DNA from: JBFMHP01 sp040752855
GTDB taxonomy: Bacteria; Pseudomonadota; Gammaproteobacteria; RBG-16-57-12
DNA: 64,000 nt
Assembly: GCA_040752855.1 (NCBI GenBank)
Contig: JBFMHP010000026.1
Coordinates: 10,693 to 74,692, forward strand
Direction: 5' to 3'
Below the pieces are notes generated by a model, which was not told where the DNA came from, did no database searches, and worked only from the letters and a program-made list of their open reading frames with translations. Each line of letters opens with the position of its first letter. Positions within the stretch are counted from its first letter, which is position 1. The position numbers and the translations under genes were made by a program. Below are positions 20,553 through 29,000 of this stretch, one piece after another.

Positions 20553-21527
20553 TCAGACCACGCCTGCCCGCAGCAGGTCATGCATATTGAACGCGCCGAC
20601 CAGGCCCTTGTGCTCGTCGACCACCGGCAGCGCGTTGATCTTGAACTGTTCCATCATCTTCAGCGCCTCGGCCGCCAGCATGTGGGGGCGCGCGACGCGG
20701 CAGTTGCGCGTCATGTGGTCGGCCACGCGAATGCGGTGCACGTTGACCTCGCCGTGATCGAGCACGCGGCGCAGATCACCGTCGGTGAACACGCCCAGCA
20801 CGTTGTTCTGCGCATCGACCATGACCACCATGCCCAGCCCCTTGCGCGTCATCTCAACCAAGGCCTCGCCAAGGAAAGCCTCCGCCGCCACCTTCGGGAT
20901 GGCCTCGCCGCGGTGCATGATGTCGCTGACGTGCAGCAACAGCCGCCGCCCGAGGCTGCCGCCGGGATGCGAGAGCGCGAAATCCTCCGCGGTAAAGCCG
21001 CGGCTCTCCAGCAGCGAGACGGCCAGCGCATCGCCCATCGCCAGGGCGGCGGTGGTGCTCGCCGTGGGGGCAAGACCGAGCGGACAGGCCTCCTTGGCGA
21101 CACTCACATCGAGGTGCACATTGGCCTCGGTGGCCAGCGTCGAGCGTGCATTGCCCGTCAGCGCGATCAGCGGCACGCCCAGGCGACGGATGATCGGCAG
21201 GATGGTGAGGATCTCACCGGTCTCGCCGGAATTGGAAAAGGCCATGACCACATCCTTGGCGGTGATCATACCGAGGTCGCCGTGGCTAGCCTCGCCGGGG
21301 TGGACGAAAAACGCCGGGCTGCCGGTGCTGGCCAGCGTGGCCGCCACCTTGCTGGCGATATGCCCCGACTTGCCCATGCCGATGACCACGATGCGCCCTT
21401 CGCACTTGAGCATGTATTCGCAGGCGCGCACGAACCCCTCGTCGATGCGCCCCATCAGGGCGGAGACCGCATCGGCCTCGGTCTTGAGCACCGCGCGCGC
21501 CAAATCCTGGAGCTTCTGCCGGTCCAT
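20553..21527 (-). CDS. kdsD: Arabinose-5-phosphate isomerase
   Basis: A 324-residue enzyme converting ribulose-5-P to arabinose-5-P for Kdo synthesis. An N-terminal SIS domain (VVIGMGKSGHIASKVAATLA, HPGEASHGDLGM, AFSNSGETGEI) is followed by two CBS domains. The ATG at 21527 is chosen because a GGAGG lies 6 nt upstream; a GTG 33 nt further out would add an Arg-rich tail unlike the family. It heads the kdsD-kdsC-lptCAB block. Confidence 0.95.
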   Translation of the reverse strand: MDRQKLQDLARAVLKTEADAVSALMGRIDEGFVRACEYMLKCEGRIVVIGMGKSGHIASKVAATLASTGSPAFFVHPGEASHGDLGMITAKDVVMAFSNSGETGEILTILPIIRRLGVPLIALTGNARSTLATEANVHLDVSVAKEACPLGLAPTASTTAALAMGDALAVSLLESRGFTAEDFALSHPGGSLGRRLLLHVSDIMHRGEAIPKVAAEAFLGEALVEMTRKGLGMVVMVDAQNNVLGVFTDGDLRRVLDHGEVNVHRIRVADHMTRNCRVARPHMLAAEALKMMEQFKINALPVVDEHKGLVGAFNMHDLLRAGVV

Positions 21528-21710
21528 GCTACGCCTCCGCCTCGGGATTACCCGATTCACGCCGTCGAGCCGCCCCAGGGGCGCACCCGTCGCACTTGAT
21601 ATTCGCCGTCTTGATCCGTGTATCCTGCATCGATGTACCGTAGTCGCGCGCCATCAGGCAGCCTGAATTCATCCGCGCATCATAGCACAGCGCCGCCTGC
21701 ACCTGCGGCA

Positions 21711-22562
21711 TCACGCCATGTATTCCCAGGCGATGCCGGCAAAGATCGCCAGGCCGACCCAATTGTTGTTCTTGAACGCCTTGAGGCAGCCGGGTGTTTC
21801 GCGCGCGTAGATCAATTTGTGCTGGTACAGCATCAACCCCGCCGCCGCCAGCAGCCCGAGATGATAGTAGCTGCCCAGGCCGACCTTGCGCCCGGCCGCG
21901 AGCAACGTGAACACCATGATGACCTGCAGCGCGCCGATCATAAAGCGGTCCGCCTCACCGAAGAGGATGGCGGTGGACTTCACCCCGATGCGCAGGTCCT
22001 CCTCCCGGTCCATCATGGCGTAAATGGTGTCGTAAGCCGTGGCCCACACCACCGTCGCCAGCAACAACAGCCAGGCGACCGGCGGCACCGCCCCGGTCAC
22101 CGCGGCAAAGGCCATCGGCACGCTCCAGCCGAAGGCCAAGCCCAGAAACACCTGCGGCAGATACGTATAGCGCTTCATGAAGGGATAGATCGCCGCCAGC
22201 AGCACCGCCACCAGCGATAGCAGGATCGTCAACTGGTTGAGGGTGAGCACCAGCGCGAACGCCAGCAGGCACAGGATCGCAAACAACACCAGCGCCTCTT
22301 GCTTGCCGACCTCGCCGCTGGCGATCGGCCGGTCCTTGGTGCGTTCGACGTGCGGATCGAACCGGTGATCGGCGATGTCATTGAGCACGCAACCCGCCGA
22401 ACGCATCAAGATCACCCCGCACACAAAAACTACCAAAATGTGTGTCTCCGGCACGCCCTTGGCCGCTATCCACAGCGCCCACAGGCAGGGCCACAACAAC
22501 AGGAAGATGCCGATCGGGCGATGGAGCCGCATCAGCCGCAGATAGTTCAACAGACGGGACAT
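21711..22562 (-). CDS. ubiA: 4-hydroxybenzoate polyprenyltransferase
   Basis: A 283-residue integral membrane prenyltransferase with about eight to nine hydrophobic helices. The first Asp-rich motif is NDIADHRFD and the second is in YDTIYAMMDREEDL. It joins a polyprenyl chain to 4-hydroxybenzoate in ubiquinone synthesis. ATG at 22562 has a GGAGGGG site; a TTG just upstream is less likely. ubiC, which makes the substrate, is immediately upstream in the same direction. Confidence 0.97.
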   Translation of the reverse strand: MSRLLNYLRLMRLHRPIGIFLLLWPCLWALWIAAKGVPETHILVVFVCGVILMRSAGCVLNDIADHRFDPHVERTKDRPIASGEVGKQEALVLFAILCLLAFALVLTLNQLTILLSLVAVLLAAIYPFMKRYTYLPQVFLGLAFGWSVPMAFAAVTGAVPPVAWLLLLATVVWATAYDTIYAMMDREEDLRIGVKSTAILFGEADRFMIGALQVIMVFTLLAAGRKVGLGSYYHLGLLAAAGLMLYQHKLIYARETPGCLKAFKNNNWVGLAIFAGIAWEYMA

Positions 22563-22595
22563 CAACGCCCCTCCGATGGATTTTGCATACTCATC

Positions 22596-23180
22596 TCACG
22601 ATCCTTGCCCGGACTCGCGCTCCTCGAGCGCCGGCAGAAAGATTTCACTCACCAACAAGGGCTTGCCGCCAAGATAAAACAGCGAACGCCGCCCCCACAA
22701 TTCCTCCGGCGCGCCCGCGCCGGCCGCGGCGGCCTCGCGATAGACCGCATGCGCGGCCAGCAAACGCGCCACCTGCACCGGCCCGCGCCGCATGGACTTG
22801 TCCGCGAACAACACCTCGCCGAGCGGCCTGCTTCCGAGATGCGCCAGCCGTTTGACCGGGCCCCTCAAGGTTGGAAACGGGATCACGGTGCGCGCGTACA
22901 CCAAGGGTTGCAACCCGCATTGCAGACATACCTGGCGCACCAGTCCGTGCTCACCGGCGCGCATCCCGAGACAGGCCGCCTCATCCGGCAGCGGACGTTC
23001 CCGCCGCTGCGACATCACCCGCACCCGGAAGGATTGCGGACAACGCCGGCGCAGGCGCTTGGTCAGCGAAGACTCATCGAACAACCAGCCGCGCAATCCC
23101 CGCGGGATGCGCGCCGATAGCAGCGCCGCTTTCCCGCTCCAGCGCGGAAACGCCAATCCAAACCGGATTTTTTCTAACAT
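22596..23180 (-). CDS. ubiC: Chorismate lyase
   Basis: A 194-residue UbiC that splits chorismate into 4-hydroxybenzoate and pyruvate. Family segments include WLFDESSLTKRLRRRC, YARTVIPFPTLRG and LGEVLFADKSM, then RRSLFYLGGKPLLVSEIFLP at the end. ATG at 23180 (MLEKIRFG) is preferred to a TTG start 27 nt upstream, though neither has a clear ribosome site. It is 33 nt upstream of ubiA. Confidence 0.94.
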   Translation of the reverse strand: MLEKIRFGLAFPRWSGKAALLSARIPRGLRGWLFDESSLTKRLRRRCPQSFRVRVMSQRRERPLPDEAACLGMRAGEHGLVRQVCLQCGLQPLVYARTVIPFPTLRGPVKRLAHLGSRPLGEVLFADKSMRRGPVQVARLLAAHAVYREAAAAGAGAPEELWGRRSLFYLGGKPLLVSEIFLPALEERESGQGS

Positions 23181-23291
23181 AAAGTTGACGCGACCCGCCC
23201 CGCCCAAAGGCGCAAATTATTGCATGTCGATGCGCGCATGATAACCGGCCATCCCTCTCAGAGCACAGAAAAATGAGCAATTTTGGCATGC

Positions 23292-23321
23292 TTGACAGCC
23301 ACAGTCCCCCAATGGCATAAG
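23292..23321 (+). promoter_or_regulatory. Candidate sigma-70 promoter of the cytochrome c551 gene
   Basis: TTGACA at 23292-23297 (6/6) is separated by 18 nt from CATAAG at 23316-23321 (4/6). It lies about 120 nt upstream of the cytochrome start in the 263-nt gap after ubiC, which otherwise shows only a long leader and a strong GGAGG site at 23433. Confidence 0.55.
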
Positions 23322-23443
23322 AATTTACCCCTTGCATCACTACAATCACAAAAGGGGATGTAGCTAGTTAGGGAAGAGAGGCCTTCACACCAGTGCCGAC
23401 TTCCTCCGCAAAAACAAACCATCACTCAATTTGGAGGAACCAG

Positions 23444-23758
23444 ATGAAATCATTCTTGCTAACCATGCCCGCTGTTGCCGCGATTCTGCTCTCGGGCGCC
23501 GCTCACGCCGACCTGGAACTGGCCAAGAAGAGCGGCTGCATGGCTTGCCACGCCGTCGACAAAAAAGTCGTCGGTCCCGCCTGGCAAGACGTCGCCGCCA
23601 AATACAAGGGCGACTCGTCTGCCAAGGCTACCATCGTCAGCAGCCTGGAAAACGGCAGCCGCGGCAAGTGGGGCCAGGTGCCGATGCCCGCGCAAAAGCG
23701 CCTGACCGCCGAAGAGCGCGACAAGCTGGCCGAGTACGTCATTTCACTGGCCGAGTAA
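23444..23758 (+). CDS. Monohaem cytochrome c551/c552-type
   Basis: A 104-residue precursor with a signal peptide (FLLTMPAVAAILLSGAAHA) and a small class I cytochrome c of about 82 residues. The haem site is CMACH, followed by KKVVGPAWQDVAAKYKG, and the distal Met ligand is in VPMPAQKRL. The pattern matches Pseudomonas c551, a soluble periplasmic electron carrier. ATG at 23444 has GGAGG 6 nt upstream. It is monocistronic, with its own promoter and terminator. Confidence 0.95.
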   Translation: MKSFLLTMPAVAAILLSGAAHADLELAKKSGCMACHAVDKKVVGPAWQDVAAKYKGDSSAKATIVSSLENGSRGKWGQVPMPAQKRLTAEERDKLAEYVISLAE

Positions 23759-23782
23759 GCGCTCGCCGCTTCCACAGCGCAA

Positions 23783-23810
23783 AAGGCCGGCATTCGCCGG
23801 CCTTTTCGTT
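23783..23810. terminator. Rho-independent terminator after cytochrome c551
   Basis: A GC-rich perfect stem AAGGCCGGC / GCCGGCCTT with an ATTC loop is followed by TTCGTTT. The A-run on the other side lets it also serve thrB on the minus strand. Confidence 0.88.
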
Positions 23811-23827
23811 TCTGAATAATTACATCA

Positions 23828-24775
23828 TCAACCCAGCCAGATCTCACGACCCGTTTTGTCGATACGCTTTTGCAGGATGCGTTTGAAGACGTTCGGGTCT
23901 TTGATGTGGGTAAGCTCGCCGTCGCGCGGGAAGATCTGGTCCTGCAGCCGTGAGAGCCAGAAGCGCAGCGCCGCGGCGCGCAACATCACCGACCAGGCCA
24001 GATGCTCGTCCTCGCCCATGGGCCGCACGTGCTGGTAGGCCTGCAACAGCACCCGGGTCTTGTCCACCTCGAGGTTGCCCAGCGCATCGCAGCACCAATC
24101 ATTGACCGTGATCGCCAGGTCATAGAGCAACACATCGTTGCAGGCGTAATAGAGATCGATCACGCCGGTCAGCGTGTCGCCGTTGAACAGAGCGTTGTCG
24201 CGGAACAGGTCGGCGTGGATCACCCCGCGCGGCAGGTGCGCGTGCCGATGTCCGGCCTGGAACTCCAGCTCGGCCTGCAACAGCGCGGCATCTTCGCTGG
24301 AGAGGTGCGGCAGCACGCTTTTCGCGGTGACCGCCCACCAGTGCGGGCCGCGATCGTTTTCCCGGCGGCCGGCAAAATCCCGCCCCACGCGGTGCAGCTT
24401 CGCCATGCAACCGCCGATGGCGGCGCATTGGGCGAGACTCGGCTGCTCCACCCCGGCGCCGGGCAGCCGCGCCACCAGGGCCGCGGGCTTGCCGTTAAGC
24501 TGGCGCAGGTAATGACCGACGTGATCGGCCACGGGATGGGCGGTGGGCACGTCGTGCTCGGCCAGATAGGCCATCAGATCGAGAAAATAGCCGAGCTCGT
24601 CGAATTTGAGCGTCTCGAAGAGGGTGAGCACGTATTGTCCGCGCTCGGTGGTGACGAAGAAATTGGTGTTGACGATGCCGGCGCTGATGCCCTTGTGTTC
24701 GATCAGTGCGCCCAACGGATAATTTGTTAGAAAGGCCTCGAGCTGCTCCCGCGAGACCGGGGTATAAACCGACAT
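23828..24775 (-). CDS. thrB: Homoserine kinase, APH-fold type
   Basis: A 315-residue homoserine kinase of the choline-kinase/APH fold (not the GHMP fold of E. coli ThrB). The N-terminus MSVYTPVSREQLEAFL is typical. The nucleotide loop GISAGIVNTNFFV, catalytic loop HADLFRDNALF and metal-binding GVIDLYYACND are intact. It phosphorylates homoserine on the way to threonine. DUF2782 and LOG-family genes follow upstream in the same direction, a recurrent gammaproteobacterial order next to polA. Confidence 0.95.
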   Translation of the reverse strand: MSVYTPVSREQLEAFLTNYPLGALIEHKGISAGIVNTNFFVTTERGQYVLTLFETLKFDELGYFLDLMAYLAEHDVPTAHPVADHVGHYLRQLNGKPAALVARLPGAGVEQPSLAQCAAIGGCMAKLHRVGRDFAGRRENDRGPHWWAVTAKSVLPHLSSEDAALLQAELEFQAGHRHAHLPRGVIHADLFRDNALFNGDTLTGVIDLYYACNDVLLYDLAITVNDWCCDALGNLEVDKTRVLLQAYQHVRPMGEDEHLAWSVMLRAAALRFWLSRLQDQIFPRDGELTHIKDPNVFKRILQKRIDKTGREIWLG

Positions 24776-24794
24776 AAATCCTACCGCAATTCTT

Positions 24795-25097
24795 TTACCA
24801 CTTGAGCAACACCCACGATGGGATCATGACATCCGGATCGAGATCGTTCCTGCGCCGGTCGAGCAGACCGTCGCCGTCGGCGTCGACCAGATAATAGGGC
24901 CTGCCCTTTCTGGGTGTCACCTTAATCATATAGAGCTGACCGTTCAAGCGATATTCCTCTATCACGTTCTTGCCGTCCTCGACGATGGTCACCGTCGGCG
25001 CGAGGACCTCTTCTTCCTCCGGCACCTCGGCGGCCTCTTCCTGGGCCAGGACCGGCGAGACGAGCAGCGTCAAGACAAAACCCAAGCAAATGCGCAT
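24795..25097 (-). CDS. DUF2782 secreted protein
   Basis: A 100-residue protein with a signal peptide (CLGFVLTLLVSPVLAQ), an acidic stretch (EEAAEVPEEEEV) and the DUF2782 core (VIEEYRLNGQLYMIKVTP, PYYLVDADGDGLLDRR). It is predicted periplasmic; function is unknown. The family usually lies beside thrB and polA, as here, 19 nt from thrB. Confidence 0.88.
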   Translation of the reverse strand: MRICLGFVLTLLVSPVLAQEEAAEVPEEEEVLAPTVTIVEDGKNVIEEYRLNGQLYMIKVTPRKGRPYYLVDADGDGLLDRRRNDLDPDVMIPSWVLLKW

Positions 25098-25115
25098 GAC
25101 ATCGTTCCTAAAAAT

Positions 25116-25838
25116 TTAGAGATTCAACAGGAGATCCTGCTCCTCCGCGGACGGCTCGAATCCCCGGTGTTCATAATGATGGAATATAGCATCCACGACC
25201 GCCTTCGGATCATCGATTACCTGAATCAGGTCCAGATCCTCCGGGCTGATCATCCCTTCGCCAAGCAGCGGGCCTTTGATCCAGCTTATCAGCCCTTCCC
25301 AGAACGGCGAACAGACCAGAATCACCGGAATGCGCCGCGTCTTGTTGGTCTGGATCAGGGTCAGGATCTCGGCCAGCTCATCAAGGGTGCCGAACCCGCC
25401 CGGCATAACGACGTAGGCCGCGGCATATTTCACAAACATCACCTTGCGCGAGAAGAAATGGCGGAAGTGCAGCGAGATGTTCTGGTACTGATTGCCCTGC
25501 TGCTCCTTGGGGAGCTGGATGTTCAGCCCGATGCTAAGCGATTTACCCTCGTAGGCGCCCTTGTTTGCGGCCTCCATGATACCAGGGCCGCCCCCGCTGA
25601 CGACACTAAAACCTGAATTCGACAGGGTGCGGGCGATCTCCTCGGTCAATTTATAATAGGGATGTTCGGGCGGGGTGCGGGCCGAGCCGAAGATGCTGAC
25701 CGAGGGCTTGATCTGCGCCAGGCGCTCGAAACCTTCGACAAACTCCGCCATGATCTGGAAGATTTTCCAGGATTCGCGCGTCAGCATGCTATCGTCTATC
25801 ACATGCGTGGCGGAATGAACGATGTCGCGATGACTCAT
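25116..25838 (-). CDS. LOG family (TIGR00730) nucleotide-processing protein
   Basis: A 240-residue Rossmann-like protein with the lysine decarboxylase-like motifs SGGGPGIMEAANKGA and PGGFGTLDELAEIL. LOG proteins hydrolyse nucleoside 5'-monophosphates to base and ribose-5-phosphate; whether this longer member does so is inferred. It is divergent from polA with a 28-nt gap, and upstream of the DUF2782 and thrB genes. Confidence 0.92.
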   Translation of the reverse strand: MSHRDIVHSATHVIDDSMLTRESWKIFQIMAEFVEGFERLAQIKPSVSIFGSARTPPEHPYYKLTEEIARTLSNSGFSVVSGGGPGIMEAANKGAYEGKSLSIGLNIQLPKEQQGNQYQNISLHFRHFFSRKVMFVKYAAAYVVMPGGFGTLDELAEILTLIQTNKTRRIPVILVCSPFWEGLISWIKGPLLGEGMISPEDLDLIQVIDDPKAVVDAIFHHYEHRGFEPSAEEQDLLLNL

Positions 25839-25866
25839 ATAAACCTTTTAACGACTTCAGCGTGAA

Positions 25867-28578
25867 ATGAACGAACAAAAGAAACCTTTGATCCTGGTCG
25901 ACGGCTCATCCTACCTGTATCGGGCCTTCCATGCCATGCCCAGTCTCACCAATTCCAAGCATGAGCCCACCGGCGCGGTCTACGGCGTAATCAATATGCT
26001 GCGCCGGCTGCTCAAGGATTACCAGCCGGAGCTGATGGCCGTGGTCTTCGATGCCAAGGGCAAGACCTTCCGCGACGATCTCTATCCAGAGTACAAGGCA
26101 CACCGCCCGCCGATGCCGGAAGAACTGCGCGCACAGATCGAGCCGCTGCACGCGATCATTCGCGCCATGGGCATCCCGATCCTGGTCGTCGACGGCGTGG
26201 AGGCCGACGATGTCATCGGCACGCTCACCGCGCAGGCCAGCGCGCAGAGCCTCGACACCGTCGTCTCCACCGGCGACAAGGACATGGCGCAGCTGGTCAA
26301 CCAGCACATCACGCTGATCAACACCATGACCGACACCACGCTCGATCCCAAGGGCGTGGCGGAGAAATTCGGCGTACCGCCGGAGCGGATCATCGATTAT
26401 CTCACGCTGATCGGCGATACCTCGGACAACATCCCCGGCGTCCCCAAGGTCGGCCCCAAGACCGCGGTGAAGTGGCTAGAGCAATACGGCTCGCTCGACA
26501 ATATCATCGCCCATGCCGAGGAGATCAGCGGCAAGATCGGCGAAAACCTGCGCGCAAGCCTCGCGCACCTACCGCTCTCGCGCACCCTGGTGACCATCAA
26601 GTGCGATGTCGCGCTCGACTTCGGCCCCGCACAGCTGCACCTACAACCGTCCGATCAGGAGGCCTTGAAACAGCTGTTTCAGCGCATGGAGTTCAAGACC
26701 TGGCTTGCGGAACTGCTGAACAGCTCCGAGAGCGTTGCCGCCGAAGCGCAAAGCGCGCCACCGGCCGCCAACCATTATCAGATCGTCCTGAGCGAAGCGG
26801 AGTTCCAGTCCTGGCTCTCCCGACTTCGGCAGGCCGAACTCTTCGCCTTCGACACCGAGACGACCAGCCTCGATTACATGGAAGCGCGCGTGGTCGGGGT
26901 GTCGTTTGCCATCACACCCGGCGAAGCCGCCTACGTCCCGTTTGGGCATGATTATCTCGGTGTGCCGGCCCAGCTCGACAAACAATACGTCTTGAACCAA
27001 CTGCGCCCCTTGCTCGAAGACCCCGACCGTCCCAAGGTGATGCAAAACCTCAAATACGACATGAGCGTGCTAACCAACGAAGGCATCACCCTGCGCGGCG
27101 TGCGTTTTGACACCATGCTGGAGTCCTACGTGCTCGACAGCACCGCCAGCCGCCACGACATGGACTCGCTCGCGCTCAAATACCTCGGCCACAAGACCAT
27201 CCTGTTCGAGGACATCGCCGGCAAGGGCAAGGGCCAGCTTTCCTTCAATCAAATCGACATCGCTCAGGCCGGCCCATATGCCGCCGAGGATGCCGACATC
27301 ACCCTGCGTCTGCACCAGACCCTTTGGCCCAAACTCACCGAAAGCGCGGGGCTCCAACGGGTGTTTGACGAGATCGAGATGCCGCTCGCCCCGGTGCTCT
27401 CGCGCATGGAGCGCCACGGCGTGCTGATCGACGCGCGGCAACTGCGGCAACAAAGCGCGGAACTCACCACGCGCATCGCCGAGTTGGAACAAAGCGCCTA
27501 TGCCGTGGCCGGCGAGGAATTCAATCTCGGCTCGCCCAAGCAATTGCAGGCCATTCTGTTCGACAAGCTCCAATTGCCGGTGCTGGAGAAAACCCCCACC
27601 GGCCAGCCCTCCACCGCCGAATCGGTCTTGCAGGAACTGGCGGAAGAAGGCTTCGAACTGCCGCAGCTGATCCTCGAACACCGCTCGCTCAGCAAGCTCA
27701 AGTCCACCTACACCGACAAGCTGCCCGAGCAGATCAATCCCCGCACCGGCCGCGTGCATACCTCGTATCAGCAGGCCGTGGCCAGTACCGGGCGGCTCTC
27801 CTCCAGCGACCCGAATCTGCAAAACATCCCCGTGCGCACCGAACAGGGCCGGCGCATCCGCCAGGCCTTCATCGCCCCGCCGGGGCACACCCTGGTCGCA
27901 GCCGACTATTCCCAGATCGAGCTGCGCATCATGGCCCATCTCTCGGGCGATGCCGGCCTGCTGGCGGCGTTTCAGAGCGGCACCGACGTCCACCGCGCCA
28001 CCGCCGCCGAGGTCTTCGGGGTTGCGCCGGATCAGGTCGACAACGAACAACGCCGGCGCGCCAAGGCGATCAACTTCGGCCTGATCTACGGCATGTCGGC
28101 CTTCGGACTGGCCCGCCAGCTCGACATCGGCCGCAGCGAGGCCCAGGGCTATGTCGATCTCTACTTCCAGCGCTACCCCGGCGTGAAGGCCTACATGGAC
28201 ACCATCCGCGCCCAGGCCCACGAGCGGGGTTATGTGGAGACCGTCTTCGGCCGACGCCTGTATCTGCCGGAGATCAACTCGCGCAACATGCAGCGGCGCC
28301 AATACGCCGAGCGCACCGCGATCAACGCCCCGATGCAGGGCACCGCCGCCGACATCATCAAGCGCGCCATGATCCGGTGCGATGCCTGGCTGGCCGAGCA
28401 TCCCACGATCGGCCGCATGATCATGCAGGTGCACGATGAACTGGTCTTCGAGATCGCCGACGAGCATCTCGCGGAGGCGATGCCGGCGATACGCGCGCGG
28501 ATGGAAGAAGTCGCCGCCCTCAGCGTGCCCCTGGTGGTGGACATTGGCACGGGACGCAATTGGGACGAGGCACATTGA
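25867..28578 (+). CDS. polA: DNA polymerase I
   Basis: A 903-residue PolA that fills gaps and removes RNA primers. The N-terminal 5'-nuclease (FDAKGKTFRDDLYPEYKAHR, DDVIGTL, GDTSDNIPGVPKVGPKTA) is followed by a 3'-5' exonuclease with intact acidic residues (FAFDTETTSLDYM, NLKYDM, YAAEDADITLR), so proofreading is predicted. The polymerase domain has ADYSQIELRIMAHLSGD, RRAKAINFGLIYGM and MQVHDELVFEI. The gap downstream contains a strong cluster of hairpins. Confidence 0.98.
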   Translation: MNEQKKPLILVDGSSYLYRAFHAMPSLTNSKHEPTGAVYGVINMLRRLLKDYQPELMAVVFDAKGKTFRDDLYPEYKAHRPPMPEELRAQIEPLHAIIRAMGIPILVVDGVEADDVIGTLTAQASAQSLDTVVSTGDKDMAQLVNQHITLINTMTDTTLDPKGVAEKFGVPPERIIDYLTLIGDTSDNIPGVPKVGPKTAVKWLEQYGSLDNIIAHAEEISGKIGENLRASLAHLPLSRTLVTIKCDVALDFGPAQLHLQPSDQEALKQLFQRMEFKTWLAELLNSSESVAAEAQSAPPAANHYQIVLSEAEFQSWLSRLRQAELFAFDTETTSLDYMEARVVGVSFAITPGEAAYVPFGHDYLGVPAQLDKQYVLNQLRPLLEDPDRPKVMQNLKYDMSVLTNEGITLRGVRFDTMLESYVLDSTASRHDMDSLALKYLGHKTILFEDIAGKGKGQLSFNQIDIAQAGPYAAEDADITLRLHQTLWPKLTESAGLQRVFDEIEMPLAPVLSRMERHGVLIDARQLRQQSAELTTRIAELEQSAYAVAGEEFNLGSPKQLQAILFDKLQLPVLEKTPTGQPSTAESVLQELAEEGFELPQLILEHRSLSKLKSTYTDKLPEQINPRTGRVHTSYQQAVASTGRLSSSDPNLQNIPVRTEQGRRIRQAFIAPPGHTLVAADYSQIELRIMAHLSGDAGLLAAFQSGTDVHRATAAEVFGVAPDQVDNEQRRRAKAINFGLIYGMSAFGLARQLDIGRSEAQGYVDLYFQRYPGVKAYMDTIRAQAHERGYVETVFGRRLYLPEINSRNMQRRQYAERTAINAPMQGTAADIIKRAMIRCDAWLAEHPTIGRMIMQVHDELVFEIADEHLAEAMPAIRARMEEVAALSVPLVVDIGTGRNWDEAH

Positions 28579-28579
28579 G

Positions 28580-28617
28580 CGCCGCGGGAACTTTTTCCCT
28601 CACCGGCGGTCTTTTTG
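28580..28617 (+). terminator. Candidate polA terminator
   Basis: CGCCG (28580-28584) pairs with CGGCG (28604-28608), with GGGAA/TTCCC nested inside, then a T run at 28613-28617. The stem is interrupted by an asymmetric bulge, so strength is uncertain. Confidence 0.5.
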
Positions 28618-28641
28618 TAGTGACAGTGTGATCATTTGGCA

Positions 28642-28700
28642 GCCTGCCACCCCCGGCAGGCATCGCCCAGCCCCAACAACCCCCGTTGGGGCTTTTTATT
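28642..28700 (+). ncRNA. Candidate small RNA module 1 with C-rich loops
   Basis: Two perfect hairpins follow each other. GCCTGCC/GGCAGGC (28642-28648 with 28655-28661) has the loop ACCCCC. GCCCCAAC/GTTGGGGC (28670-28677 with 28685-28692) has the loop AACCCCC and a TTTTTATT tail, so it is an intrinsic terminator. An extended -10-like TGTGATCAT at 28627-28635 could start a short transcript just before the first hairpin, but no good -35 is seen. It could instead be processed from polA mRNA. The location, polA to engB, is that of Spot 42 in E. coli. Confidence 0.55.
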
Positions 28701-28774
28701 GATCCGGCAAAAATATTTGCCCACGCATGTGAACTTTCGGAAACACGGCGAGTCTCATTTAACGTTGTAAAAAT

Positions 28775-28848
28775 ATTCCGCCTCACCCCCTTGGCGGAAT
28801 ACCCCCAAACCCCGGCACCCCCCCCTCGCCGGGGTTTTCTTTTTTTTT
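28775..28848 (+). ncRNA. Candidate small RNA module 2 with C-rich loops
   Basis: ATTCCGCC/GGCGGAAT (28775-28782 with 28793-28800) has the loop TCACCCCCTT. A single-stranded ACCCCCA linker leads to AACCCCGGC/GCCGGGGTT (28808-28816 with 28828-28836), whose 11-nt loop contains eight C, then a long T run to 28848. Architecture is the same as module 1: hairpin plus terminator, both with poly-C loops. A weak promoter TTCGGA-N16-TTTAAC (28736-28763) could start transcription near 28770. Confidence 0.55.
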
Positions 28849-28858
28849 AGCCTGATAA

Positions 28859-28906
28859 AAAAAGCTAAAGGAAAATGGAGATCCTCCGAAACATCTTTAG
28901 CTTTTT
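28859..28906. other. Long A/T-rich hairpin between sRNA modules
   Basis: AAAAAGCTAAAG (28859-28870) pairs perfectly with CTTTAGCTTTTT (28895-28906), with an inner GGAG/CTCC (28877-28880 with 28884-28887). A/T tails on both sides allow bidirectional termination. A 15-codon frame starting ATG at 28875 with GGA just upstream runs to 28922 (MEILRNIFSFLIDHP); whether it is translated is unknown. Confidence 0.55.
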
Positions 28907-28908
28907 GA

Positions 28909-28936
28909 TTGACCATCCTTGAATAAGAACAATAAC
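28909..28936 (+). promoter_or_regulatory. Candidate promoter of sRNA module 3
   Basis: TTGACC (28909-28914, 5/6) and AATAAC (28931-28936, 4/6) are spaced by 16 nt. Transcription would begin near 28942, exactly at the first hairpin of module 3. Confidence 0.45.
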
Positions 28937-28939
28937 GAT

Positions 28940-29000
28940 CCCGCCTTGACCGGCGGGGCCCCCTGAAGCCTCGACACCCCCCCTTGTCGAGGCTTATTTA
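28940..29000 (+). ncRNA. Candidate small RNA module 3 with C-rich loops
   Basis: CCCGCC/GGCGGG (28940-28945 with 28952-28957) is followed by a single-stranded run of five C (28959-28963). The 10-bp stem AGCCTCGACA/TGTCGAGGCT (28967-28976 with 28985-28994) has a loop of seven C plus T, then a TTATTTATTT tail. The T-rich tail lies only on the plus-strand side, so it terminates a plus-strand RNA, not engB. It overlaps the last codons of the convergent engB. The promoter at 28909-28936 would make an RNA of about 55-60 nt. Confidence 0.55.

Noticed and set aside
27070..28575. Long frame antisense to polA (501 codons)
   Set aside because: It mirrors the codon periodicity of polA; no ribosome site or family motif.
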